Shown here: in pieces, positions 34,292 to 42,464 of the stretch | Position numbering within the stretch: the stretch's first letter is position 1 | How the letters are laid out: each line of letters begins with the position of its first letter | Assembly: GCA_965262505.1 (NCBI GenBank) | Contig: CBDHFM010000030.1 | Coordinates: 4,464,001-4,528,000, forward strand | Source of the DNA: JACPPO01 sp965262505 | GTDB taxonomy: Bacteria; Acidobacteriota; Vicinamibacteria; Vicinamibacterales; UBA2999 | Reading direction: 5' to 3' | Length of the DNA stretch: 64,000 nt | The notes under the pieces: generated by a model | What the model saw: the letters and a program-made list of their open reading frames with translations, nothing else | Database searches by the model: none | Told to the model about the DNA's origin: nothing | Position numbers and translations under genes: made by a program

Positions 34292-34780
34292 TCAGGGGGA
34301 TCCCCAGGATCTCGGCAACTTTTTTTGGAGCGTGATGATCGTCTCGGCCCGCTGCAGCTTCCGCTGCAGCCGACGGTTCTCGGCTTCGAGCTGTTTCACG
34401 CGCGGGTCACCCGGCCTCGGCTTGGGTCCTCGCCGGCGTCCGCGCATGTCCTGCCAGGCGCCCTGCTCGCGCTGCCGACGCCAGTTGGTGAGCAAGGACG
34501 AGTACAACCCCTCGCGACGCAACAGGGCGCCCAGCTCGCCGGGCTTCTTGCAGGCGTCGGCTTGCGTGAGGATGCGGAGCCGATACTCCGCGGGAAAGCG
34601 CCGACGCTGGGCCTTCGCCGGCACTTCAGGATCGGGGTCGGTCGCGCGTGACGTGACCGAGGGGCCGAAGGCTGCGGTCGCCCTCCGGGCTCCCTCCGCC
34701 TCCGCCCCCTCGGCTACGTCCATCTCTACGGCTGCTGGCATGCGAGTCATCCATCGAACCCTCCCCGCCCCTACACTCAT
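34292..34780 (-). CDS. IS3-family transposase OrfA, copy B
   Basis: Identical in protein sequence to the OrfA at 11240-11728, with the same A7 tract at its end. Confidence 0.85.
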   Translation of the reverse strand: MSVGAGRVRWMTRMPAAVEMDVAEGAEAEGARRATAAFGPSVTSRATDPDPEVPAKAQRRRFPAEYRLRILTQADACKKPGELGALLRREGLYSSLLTNWRRQREQGAWQDMRGRRRGPKPRPGDPRVKQLEAENRRLQRKLQRAETIITLQKKLPRSWGSP

Positions 34781-34826
34781 CTCACCGGGGAGGTTGTCTC
34801 ACGGATTATTGGCACAGGGGGCACCG

Positions 34827-35140
34827 AACCGATTCCAGATGCCGTCAGTGCAGATCCCGCCCACTATTCTGTGTCATTCGAGAACGAGCTGGTGCGTCTC
34901 CTTCGAGTCAGGTACGGTGCCGGCGAGAAATCGGTCATGCACAGACATTCCGCCAGCTGCGTCATCTTTCTCACCGACCAGACCTTCAACTTCACCCTCC
35001 CCGATGGGACGACGGACCCCGCTTCAGTCCCGGCTGGTGCGCTCGGGTGCGGCGACGGTAACGTCCATCTTCCCGAAAACATCGAGGCCGACGCGGCGGA
35101 GTTCATCATGGTCGAGTTCAAGGATCGCGAGAGATTTTGA
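34827..35140 (+). pseudogene. Cupin-domain protein, 3' part (split gene)
   Basis: Continues the signal-peptide fragment at 31734. The cupin core is visible: YSVSFENELVRLLRVRYGAG, KSVMHRHSASCVIFLTD with the His metal-binding pair and Glu replaced by Ser/Ala context, TFNFTLPDGTTDPASVPAG and FIMVEFKDRERF. The whole protein would have about 128 residues and be exported. The role of such small cupins is not defined. Confidence 0.8.
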
Positions 35141-35204
35141 AGATAGGTGGCAAAGACGCTGGAGAAATAGTGCTAGTGTTGCCTGTCGTTCAAGAGGGGG
35201 AAGA

Positions 35205-36074
35205 ATGGATACGACCAGACGCAATCTGCTGATCACGGGCGCCGCTGCGGCGGCGGCGGCCGCCGCAACGCGTGCGTTCGCACAGCAACCCGCTGGGAAT
35301 GGAGAGGCTGCCGCGACGTTCTACGAGAAGGGCGACGTCCGTATTCACTACCAGGAGGACGGCTCCGGTTTCCCGTTGTTGCTTATCCCTGGCGGGGGAT
35401 TGAACTCGAGGATCTCCTCGTTCGCCGGGAGTTCGTCGTTCAATCCAATCGAGGAGTTCAGGAACGAGTATCGTTGCGTCACGGCGGACTTGCGCAACGC
35501 CAACGGTGGCCTGTCCTCCGGCCCGCTCGAGATCGACCGCCCATGGGACTCGCATACCGATGACCACCTTGGCCTGATGGATTCGCTGGGCATCGACAAG
35601 TTCCTGGTGATGGGCTTCTGCATCGGCGGTCCGTTCATCTGGAACCTGTTGCGGCGGGCACCCGACCGTATCGTTGCCGCCGTTCTGGTGCAGCCCAGCG
35701 GGTTCAGCAAGGAGACGCCCGACCTCTTCTACCAGAACAACATGACCGGCTGGGGCCCCGAGCTGCGCAAGCGCCGACCGGAGATTACGATGGAGATGGT
35801 CGATCGGTTCCTCACCCGGATGTACCGCACGAACGCTGACTTCGTCTTTACCGTGACCCGCGATTTCGTGCGTTCGTGCCAGACGCCCATCCTGGTCCTG
35901 CCGGACGACATCCCGCCCCACCCGTACGACGTCGCCATGGAGTCGGTCATGCTCGCGCCGAAGTCCGAAGTAAGCATCTTCCCCTGGAAGGAGCCCAGGG
36001 AGCGGATTCCCATCGCGGTGCGCCAGATACGCTCTTTTCTCCGAGCGCATCGACTCGCGGCAGCCGCCAGCTAA
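35205..36074 (+). CDS. Tat-exported alpha/beta hydrolase with Cys nucleophile
   Basis: 289 residues. The twin-arginine signal is MDTTRRNLLITGAAAAA. The hydrolase fold has the oxyanion region LLLIPGGGLNS, the nucleophile elbow VMGFCIGGPFIW (Cys in place of Ser) and a possible acid in VLPDDIPPHP; a conventional terminal His of the triad is not obvious. Cys elbows are known in dienelactone-hydrolase-like enzymes. ATG 35205 follows GAGGGGGAAGA. A lipoprotein gene follows 17 bp later. Confidence 0.8.
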   Translation: MDTTRRNLLITGAAAAAAAAATRAFAQQPAGNGEAAATFYEKGDVRIHYQEDGSGFPLLLIPGGGLNSRISSFAGSSSFNPIEEFRNEYRCVTADLRNANGGLSSGPLEIDRPWDSHTDDHLGLMDSLGIDKFLVMGFCIGGPFIWNLLRRAPDRIVAAVLVQPSGFSKETPDLFYQNNMTGWGPELRKRRPEITMEMVDRFLTRMYRTNADFVFTVTRDFVRSCQTPILVLPDDIPPHPYDVAMESVMLAPKSEVSIFPWKEPRERIPIAVRQIRSFLRAHRLAAAAS

Positions 36075-36091
36075 GAGGAGTCGAGCCTGGC

Positions 36092-36460
36092 ATGAGAACG
36101 ACACTGATCACCGTCGTCGTGGCCACGCTCTCTGTTGGGTGTCAAGGGGCCCAGGTGCCTGACTTTCGGCGCGATGCGCAGGAGATCGTCGAGGGCGCCC
36201 GAACCAGAGCCGGCGAATTGCGGGAACTGTCGGCGGAGGAAATCCGGGAGATCTGGGCCATCGAATACACGTCGCTCGAAGTGGCGCAGGCCGATCTCTC
36301 GCGGGTGGACGAGCTGCTCAATGAGATGGGCCAGGACCGATGGGACTGCTATCACGTCGGTGAGAGTGGGCAGGGACGAGTGTTCTACTTCAAGAGAAAC
36401 AAGACGAACACGGCGGCCTATCTGACGAATCTATTCAGACTCGGAGCGGTAGCCTTCTAG
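36092..36460 (+). CDS. Small lipoprotein of unknown function
   Basis: 122 residues with lipobox LSVGC (Cys at residue 17). The mature part is mostly helical (RRDAQEIVEGARTRAGELRE, LEVAQADLSRVDELLNEMGQ) and ends YFKRNKTNTAAYLTNLFRLG. Family not recognised. AAGAGGAG precedes the ATG by about 13 nt. Likely cotranscribed with the hydrolase before it. Confidence 0.7.
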   Translation: MRTTLITVVVATLSVGCQGAQVPDFRRDAQEIVEGARTRAGELRELSAEEIREIWAIEYTSLEVAQADLSRVDELLNEMGQDRWDCYHVGESGQGRVFYFKRNKTNTAAYLTNLFRLGAVAF

Positions 36461-36470
36461 ATTGGAGACC

Positions 36471-36510
36471 GTGCCCCTTACCGCGGGCACCCGCCCCGGC
36501 CCGCATGACA
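36471..36510 (+). pseudogene. Diverged kinase N-terminus remnant
   Basis: GTG CCC then LTAGTRPGPHDRV, recalling LASGTRLGPYEI of the kinase modules at 15684 and 25176. No TATAAT precedes it at the usual distance. Confidence 0.35.
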
Positions 36511-36547
36511 GAGTGCGAACGCGCACGTCGCACACGAAGCGACCGGC

Positions 36548-37132
36548 ATGAACCTACTGCTCTCACGCGATGCCGCATGGACTCTCCTGACCGAATGGAC
36601 CGCGGGCGAGGGCTTGCGGAAGCATGCGTTGGCGGTCGAGGTCGCCGTTCGCGGCTATGCCCGCGCGTTCGGTGAAGACGAGACGGCCTGGGGCGTCGTC
36701 GGTCTGCTCCACGACTTCGACTACGAGCGCTATCCGACGCCGGCCGATCATCCGTTCCGCGGCTGCGAAGCACTGCGGCGCCTCGGGTATCCGGAGTGGG
36801 TCATGCGCGCCATCCTGTCGCACGCGGACTATGCGGGCGTCTCGCGTGACAGCCGGCTCGAGAAGACGCTCTACGCGTGTGATGAGATGGCCGGATTCGT
36901 CACCGCGTCCGCGCTCGTCCGGCCGTCAAAGAGCGTCCTCGACCTCGAAGCCTCTTCCGTACTCAAGCGGATGAAGGACAAGGCCTTTGCTCGCGCCGTG
37001 TCGCGCGATGACTTGCGCCTCGGCGCCGCGGAGCTTGGACTTCCGCTCGAGGAGCACGCCGCAAACGTGATTCGCTTCATGCGCGAGCAGGCGGATGCGC
37101 TCGGGCTCCGCGGTGCGGCGTCGGCCTCGTGA
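36548..37132 (+). CDS. HD-domain hydrolase
   Basis: 194 residues. The metal ligands of the HD superfamily are visible: His in LRKHALAVEVAVR, His-Asp in GLLHDFDYERYP near residue 57, and further His in DHPFRG and ILSHADYAG. Such proteins are usually phosphohydrolases acting on nucleotides. The substrate is not predictable. Upstream is a remnant of kinase sequence, downstream a convergent membrane-protein gene 22 bp away. Confidence 0.8.
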   Translation: MNLLLSRDAAWTLLTEWTAGEGLRKHALAVEVAVRGYARAFGEDETAWGVVGLLHDFDYERYPTPADHPFRGCEALRRLGYPEWVMRAILSHADYAGVSRDSRLEKTLYACDEMAGFVTASALVRPSKSVLDLEASSVLKRMKDKAFARAVSRDDLRLGAAELGLPLEEHAANVIRFMREQADALGLRGAASAS

Positions 37133-37154
37133 AGCCCTGCCTCCAGAAAGACCA

Positions 37155-38396
37155 TCAACCCGGTGGAGCCGGCGACGACTTGAATTGTGAATCGAACACT
37201 ATTTTCCAGAACGCTAGATGGCCAGAGGCAAGCAGCACCGCCGCAATCTTCGTGCGAGTCGAATCACGCGCGCAGATCCAGGTCAACGCGTAGAGCCCAG
37301 GGAACACCGCGACTACGACATCCATGTCCTCGTTAATTCCCTGGGTGTGCCAGACAAGGATCGTAAAGATCACCGATGGCAGTGCGTACCCCAGGGCCGT
37401 ACGCACGTCATCGCCACGTTGCCGCCACAGCGAAGCCGCGAGGAATAGCAACGGAGCGCCGACAGCCCACGCCGTCATCAAGAGAATGCGGCCGCCGGCT
37501 GCGCTGAAGATTGCCGGGTTGATGCGGTTCTCAAGAATTTCGTCAACAAACCAGGGGCGCCACGGGATTTCGCCGACGTGACCAGGAACGATTGGAAGCT
37601 TCAGGAGGATGATGTATAGGGCAACCCATCCGACGTAGGCGGCGGTTCCCCACGCGGCGACTCGAAGGACGCGGCCCACGCGGTCCGCAAGCGGGGCTGG
37701 TGCGACCAGCGCCGCGACCCAGGCTCCCGCCAGCGACACCAGTCCCCATCCGTGCAGCGCCGCGCCAAGACCGACCAAGAGGCTTCCGGCTTCGAGGCGC
37801 TTGCCGCCATCGCGTAATCCACCAGCGATCAACGGGAATGCCGCCACGTTCAGCGACAGATAGCCGACCTCGCGCCAGCCGAAATACAACAGGGCGGACG
37901 GTGCCAGTAGCGCCAGTGCCAGGTATCTCAGGACGACCGGCGACCAGCGTTCGAGGAAGCCAAGTGCGAGCATCGAGAGCAGGAACCACGCTGTCGCACC
38001 GTGCATCAGTACGATCTGGGCGCGTTCAGGGGCCTCATCCGTCTGGTCAAACAGCCGATCGAGACGGCCGAGGATCGCATACGACAGGTGCGCCTCAAAG
38101 CGAATGTCGTGTACTCCGGCGTATCGTTCGAAGCTCTCGCGGCTTGCCACAGACTGCTGCGAATCGCCCATCCGCACGAGTGCTGGGGACACCGGAAACG
38201 CATAGGCCGCCACGCCCACGAGAAGCAGCATGGCGAGGGTCGCGGTCCGCCTGCGGCGCCTCGTGGGCGCGCGTGCCGCCCATAGAATCACTCCACCAGC
38301 CAGCACCAGCCACAGGCTTTGGATCTGGAACAAACCCAAGAGTTCTACGAATGCATTGCGGAAAGGAAGCGGCAAGCGCCGGGCTGTAACGCGGTC
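37155..38396 (-). pseudogene. Polytopic membrane protein, C-terminal part (split by IS3)
   Basis: About 414 residues with at least nine hydrophobic segments (for example SLWLVLAGGVILWAA, LAMLLLVGVAAYAF, YLALALLAPSALLYFG, AAWGTAAYVGWVALYIILLK). The frame is open to the element edge at 38396 with no convincing start, so the N-terminus lies on the other side of the IS at 39787-40132. The layout and the glycosyltransferase upstream suggest a GT-C-like or flippase-like envelope protein, which is inference. Confidence 0.65.
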
Positions 38397-38441
38397 TGGG
38401 CTTGATCCGATCTCGTGGACACGTTCCGAAAGGTGGAGACG

Positions 38442-38894
38442 ATGTCCCGAATGGCAGCAACCACACGTCGGCGGTCACGCCGGCAATTCAGTGACGAGTT
38501 CCGGGCTGGGGCGGTCCGGCTGGTGTTGGAAGAGGGGAAGACGGTCGGCGCCGTCGCCCGCGAGTTGGATCTTACCGAATCGGCCTTGCGGCAATGGGTC
38601 GAGCGGGCGCGCGCCGACCGCAGCGGGGGCCGTACCGGTCTGACGACCGCCGAGCGGGAGGAGCTGGCTCGGCTGCGCAAGGAGAATCGCATCCTCGCCG
38701 AGGAGCGCGACATCTTAAAAAAAGCGACAGCCTTCTTCGCGAAGCAGAGCCGGGAAGATTTCGGTTCATTGCCGTGGAGAAGGCCAGGCACACCGTCATC
38801 ATTCTGTGCCGGTGTCTCGCGGTCACACGCAGCGGGTTCTACGCGTGGCAACGACGCCCGGAATCGGCACGATCACGAGACGACCGGCGGGTGA
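38442..38894 (+). CDS. IS3-family transposase OrfA
   Basis: HTH (RRQFSDEFRAGAVRLVLEEG, VGAVARELDLTESALRQWVE) and coiled coil (LARLRKENRILAEERDILKK). After TTAAAAAAAG (A7 near 38716-38723) the zero frame runs on to 38894; a -1 shift there gives the OrfAB fusion usual for IS3. Confidence 0.85.
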   Translation: MSRMAATTRRRSRRQFSDEFRAGAVRLVLEEGKTVGAVARELDLTESALRQWVERARADRSGGRTGLTTAEREELARLRKENRILAEERDILKKATAFFAKQSREDFGSLPWRRPGTPSSFCAGVSRSHAAGSTRGNDARNRHDHETTGG

Positions 38895-39607
38895 AGGTCC
38901 TCGTCCAAGCGTCCGTTGACGCGAGCAAACAGCGCTATGGCAGCCCGCGCATTCACGAAGACCTGATCGAGCAGGACGAGCAGGTGAGTCGCAAACGGGT
39001 CGTCCGGCTGATGCAGGAAGAAGGCCTGGTCGCACGGGCCCGGAAGCGTGACAACGTAACCACCATGAGCGATCACGACCAGCCGGTCGCGGCGAATCTG
39101 CTCGACCGCCAGTTCGAGGCGGACGCCCCGAATCAGCGGTGGGTCGGCGACACGACCGAGTTCGTCATCGGCAGCAGCGGTAACCTGTACCTCGCGGCGG
39201 TCTTGGATCTGTGCTCGCGGTTCATCGTGGGGTGGGCCGTCAGCGCGGTGAACGACCGGCACGTGACCATCAAGGCCTTGGAGATGGCGCTCAAGCGCCG
39301 GTGCCCGGACATCGGCCTCCTCCATCATTCCGATCAGGGTTGTACGTACGCAAGCGAGGATTCTCAGGACCTCCTCGAGGCGCGTGGCATCGTCTGCAGC
39401 ATGAGCCGACGTGGCAACTGCTGGGACAATGCCGTCATGGAGAGCTTCTTCTCGACCGTCAAGAGCGAGCGCGGCGAACACGTCGACAGTCACGGCGACG
39501 CGAAGATGGAGTTGTTCGATCACATCGACGTGTTCTATCACCAGCGACGTCGCCACTCGACGCTCGGCCAGATCAGTCCGGCCGCCTTCGAACGGCAGGC
39601 GGCGTAG
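38720..39607 (+). CDS. IS3-family transposase OrfB (integrase core)
   Basis: About 290 residues reached by -1 frameshift at the A7 tract: RFIAVEKARHTVIILCRCLA, YGSPRIHEDLIEQDEQVSRK, then the triad in QRWVGDTTEFVIGS, LLHHSDQGCTYASEDSQ and NAVMESFFSTVKSERGEHVD. Intact. Confidence 0.85.
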   Translation, partial: KSDSLLREAEPGRFRFIAVEKARHTVIILCRCLAVTRSGFYAWQRRPESARSRDDRRVKVLVQASVDASKQRYGSPRIHEDLIEQDEQVSRKRVVRLMQEEGLVARARKRDNVTTMSDHDQPVAANLLDRQFEADAPNQRWVGDTTEFVIGSSGNLYLAAVLDLCSRFIVGWAVSAVNDRHVTIKALEMALKRRCPDIGLLHHSDQGCTYASEDSQDLLEARGIVCSMSRRGNCWDNAVMESFFSTVKSERGEHVDSHGDAKMELFDHIDVFYHQRRRHSTLGQISPAAFERQAA

Positions 39608-39786
39608 GGCATGGACGCTGCCATCCCTGCGGACGCACAGAACGCGCCCACAGGGATTTGGAAATCTCGCACAGAACGCGAGATTCCCACAGCGCCCCCA
39701 CCCATCATCGTTGTTGTGAACGAACGAAAGAACAACGGAGACTCAAACAGCGTAGCTAAACCGTCCACCGAATCGGATCAGGCCCA

Positions 39787-40132
39787 CTTGCCGCTTCTCC
39801 GCCGCAAAGGCGTCGCGATCGACGTAGCCGGTATCGTCAACCGACGGGTCCTGGATGAGCGCACGGATGTTGTCGCGCGACCGATCGCGAAGCTGATAGT
39901 GCCAACTGGCGCCTTCGATCGGTTCGGCATTCTCCAGACCATACCGCCGCTCGAGCGCCACGCGATCAGCAGGACCGACCTCCGCGCGCCACCGGACGGT
40001 GACACGCGGGTCGATCGTCGTCACGTCGACCAGTGACACGATCGCGATCAGCGCCGCACCAAGCGCCATCCACACGCGCGGCGGCCGAAGCCACGCGCGG
40101 CGCGAAGGAGGAGGGGTCGGTACCGCGTCCAT
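39787..40132 (-). pseudogene. Membrane protein, N-terminal part (split by IS3)
   Basis: About 115 residues: one N-terminal transmembrane helix (VWMALGAALIAIVSLVDV) and a globular part VRWRAEVGPADRVALERRYG, EGASWHYQLRDRSRDNIRAL, SVDDTGYVDRDAF. The protein at 47057-47542 has the same domain. Joined to 37155-38396 with one shared G the frame continues, giving about 529 residues. Confidence 0.65.
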
Positions 40133-40245
40133 CGTCAGGTTGCTCGTTCTTGGTCGCCGCGCTGCTTACCTGAAACAGGATAGCAGGACGTCGGCGAATC
40201 GATCGATCAAGGACGGCTCAACAGAGGGTCACAGACTCCAGGTAC

Positions 40246-40968
40246 TCAGCCGACGGACGGTCGCGTCGTGCCGCCAGGCGCGCCCGAGCTCCGCAACCGC
40301 CGCATCCGGATGAAACTGCGAACAAAACTCCAGCCGAACGCGATGAGACGAGCCTTCGACCGGCCATACTGGCGCGGCTGGTAGTGAAAGGGGATCTCCT
40401 TGACGTGCCAGCCGGCGGCGAGAATGTGGATCAACACCTCTTCGAGCACGTCGAAATGCCTCGCACGCAGCACGACAGCGCCCAGCGCTTCTCGCCTGTA
40501 GAGGCGGAAACCGCTCGAGACATCCCGTACCTGCAGTGACAGCCCGTATCGGACAACGGCGTTGAGCAGCCGGCTCAGCACCTGCCGCGAGACCGACATC
40601 GACGCGCGGCCGCCCGGCGTGTAGCGGGAGGCGATGATCAGGCCCGCGTCCTCCCGTGCAGCCCACAGCCGCAGGAGCACGTCGGGATCGTGCGAAAGAT
40701 CCGCGTCGAGCGTCGCCACGAACGGGGCGGCCGCAGACACCATGCCCTCGCGAAACGCCGACCCGTAGCCGGGACCCTGCTGCGCCATCACGCGGGCCCC
40801 AAAGGCCCGAGCGACCTTCGCAGTGTCGAGGTCGCGGGGCTCGGTGACGACCAGGATCTCGTAGCGGAGTCCTCCGCTTTCAAGAACCCGGTGCACGGCT
40901 GGGAGCAGGTGCCGCAGGTTTCCGGCCTCGTGCTTGGCCAGGATCAATACGCTGAGGTCCTGCATCAA
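40246..40968 (-). CDS. GT2-family glycosyltransferase (polyprenyl-phosphate mannosyltransferase-like)
   Basis: 240 residues of a GT-A fold. LSVLILAKHEAGNLRHLLPA starts the nucleotide-sugar site, ATLDADLSHDPDVLLRL holds the DxD-like motif, and VRDVSSGFRLYRREAL and EIPFHYQPRQYGRSK are typical of DPM1/ArnC-like enzymes, which transfer a sugar to a polyprenyl phosphate on the cytoplasmic face. No C-terminal membrane segment. The split membrane-protein gene follows on the same strand after 113 bp, a plausible partner. Confidence 0.85.
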   Translation of the reverse strand: MMQDLSVLILAKHEAGNLRHLLPAVHRVLESGGLRYEILVVTEPRDLDTAKVARAFGARVMAQQGPGYGSAFREGMVSAAAPFVATLDADLSHDPDVLLRLWAAREDAGLIIASRYTPGGRASMSVSRQVLSRLLNAVVRYGLSLQVRDVSSGFRLYRREALGAVVLRARHFDVLEEVLIHILAAGWHVKEIPFHYQPRQYGRSKARLIAFGWSFVRSFIRMRRLRSSGAPGGTTRPSVG

Positions 40969-41211
40969 CGGCCTCCTGCAGGGTAACCGAAGACCCCCCC
41001 CCGACGCCTCCTGCTTCTGATAGTGGCGAGGGACAGCGGCCGGTGGCTGTAACCGCTAAGCCTCGGGGATCCACATCCATACCTGACGGGCGCTTCGCGT
41101 CACCCCGCGTAGGCGGGATGGATGCGGGGCGTCCCGGGCAGTATGATTGTGTGGTTTCGTCAGCTTGCCGGAGTGAGCGGCATGTGTGGGCATATGAATG
41201 GAGAGCGAGCC

Positions 41212-42342
41212 ATGAGAAAAACAAGCGGTGGTCTAGTCGTGATGGGAGTGTTCCTATTGGCGGTCGGCTCGGCGACGTTGCTCTCGCAGCAGAAGGGAGG
41301 CGGGGGCGAAATATCGGGACCCTATGAGGTCGATGCCAGCTGGCCGGTCAACATGTGCGGCGACGGGTTCCAGCCGGGCTCGGCCGGGGGGATCTTCGCG
41401 GAGACCCCGGACAAGATCTTCATCTTCCAGCGCGGTTGTCTGCCCGTGGACCCGGACGGGTCGTTCGGCGGCGACCAGGACGTCGTGCCAAGCCGCAACG
41501 CGTCGGGCTACAGCTTGTCTCCGGAGGATCCGGCACGGCATCCCCGTTGGGACCATGTCCTGATCACCGTCAATGCTGACGGCCAGTTGTTGGATTCGTG
41601 GGAGCAGCACAACGAGCTCTTCGTTCGGCCGCACAAGGTGCTGATCAGCCCGTACGATCCGGAGAAGCACGTGTGGCTGGTCGACGATGGGGCGCATTCG
41701 TTCTACAAGTTCACGAACGACGGCGAGCTCGTGCAGACGTGGGGCGAGTTCCGGGTGCCGGGGAACGACCAGAATCACTTCAACCGCCCGACCGACATCG
41801 CGTTCCTCCCTGATGGGACGTTCTTCCTGAGCGACGGCTACCGGAATACTCGGGTTGTCAAGTTCGACAAGGACGGCAACTACCTGATGGAGTGGGGAAC
41901 GCCTGGAGACGGTCCCGGCGAGTTCAACCTCGTGCACTCGATCGGGGTGGACGCCCAGCGGCGTGTCTACGTCTCCGACCGTGCGAACTCACGCATCCAG
42001 GTGTTCGACGAGAACGGCGAGTTCCTTGACATGTGGAACAACATCAAACGGCCGTACTACATTATGATGTCGGAGGATCAGCATCTCTGGGTTGCCGACG
42101 GCGTCACCAATAAGTTCATGAAGTTCGACCTGATGGGCAATCTGCTCTACTCGTGGGGGACCTTCGGGGCGTTTCCTGGCGGTATCTGGGGGGTCCACCA
42201 GTTCAGCGTCGACAGCGAGGGCAACCTCTACACGGCGGACGTCCATGTCGGCAGGGTGCAGAAATTCGTACCGCGGCCGGGGGCGGACCCGGCTCAGCTC
42301 ACCGGCATGCTGTACGGGACGGGCGCCGTCGGCACGAACTGA
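41212..42342 (+). CDS. Secreted NHL-repeat six-bladed propeller
   Basis: 376 residues with signal anchor (GLVVMGVFLLAVGSATLLS). NHL-type blades: VLISPYDPEKHVWLVDDGAH, FNRPTDIAFLPDGTFFLSDG, LVHSIGVDAQRRVYVSDRAN, SEDQHLWVADGVTNKFMKFD and HQFSVDSEGNLYTADVHVGR. The closest well-known relatives are peptidyl-hydroxyglycine amidating lyase-like propellers; activity cannot be claimed. ATG 41212 follows GGAGAGCGAG. A strong hairpin terminator follows. Confidence 0.8.
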   Translation: MRKTSGGLVVMGVFLLAVGSATLLSQQKGGGGEISGPYEVDASWPVNMCGDGFQPGSAGGIFAETPDKIFIFQRGCLPVDPDGSFGGDQDVVPSRNASGYSLSPEDPARHPRWDHVLITVNADGQLLDSWEQHNELFVRPHKVLISPYDPEKHVWLVDDGAHSFYKFTNDGELVQTWGEFRVPGNDQNHFNRPTDIAFLPDGTFFLSDGYRNTRVVKFDKDGNYLMEWGTPGDGPGEFNLVHSIGVDAQRRVYVSDRANSRIQVFDENGEFLDMWNNIKRPYYIMMSEDQHLWVADGVTNKFMKFDLMGNLLYSWGTFGAFPGGIWGVHQFSVDSEGNLYTADVHVGRVQKFVPRPGADPAQLTGMLYGTGAVGTN

Positions 42343-42354
42343 CGTTGGCGAGGT

Positions 42355-42389
42355 GCCGCCCGCCGGTTGTGCCGCAACCGGCGGGCGGC
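42355..42389 (+). terminator. Hairpin terminator after the NHL gene
   Basis: Perfect 15-bp stem GCCGCCCGCCGGTTG / CAACCGGCGGGCGGC with 5-nt loop, 12 bp after the stop. No T-run follows, so it may be factor-assisted, or serve both convergent genes. Confidence 0.7.
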
Positions 42390-42464
42390 ATCTCACCCCT
42401 CACGGGCCGTTAGGGCCTCAGGAATTTCGTCAACAGGGGCGTTCGTGGGTTGGCTGGCACCACC

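Larger units (their letters stand above)
31804..34819 (-). mobile_element. IS3-family element, copy B, split by ISAzo13
   Basis: Same element as at 10063-11764 with few base changes; terminal TG...CA lie at 31809 and 34816. The flanking GGCACCG on both sides (31797, 34820) is the likely target duplication. Length without ISAzo13 is about 1.71 kb. Confidence 0.85.
38397..39786 (+). mobile_element. IS3-family element
   Basis: About 1.39 kb with imperfect ends TGGGCTTGATCCGATCTCGTGGAC and, at the right, GTCCACCGAATCGG-ATCAGGCCCA. No clear target duplication; only one base (G on the gene strand) is shared. Confidence 0.8.

Noticed and set aside
42355..42389. Perfect hairpin as attachment site or small RNA
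   Set aside because: Position 12 bp after a stop codon between convergent genes is best explained by termination.
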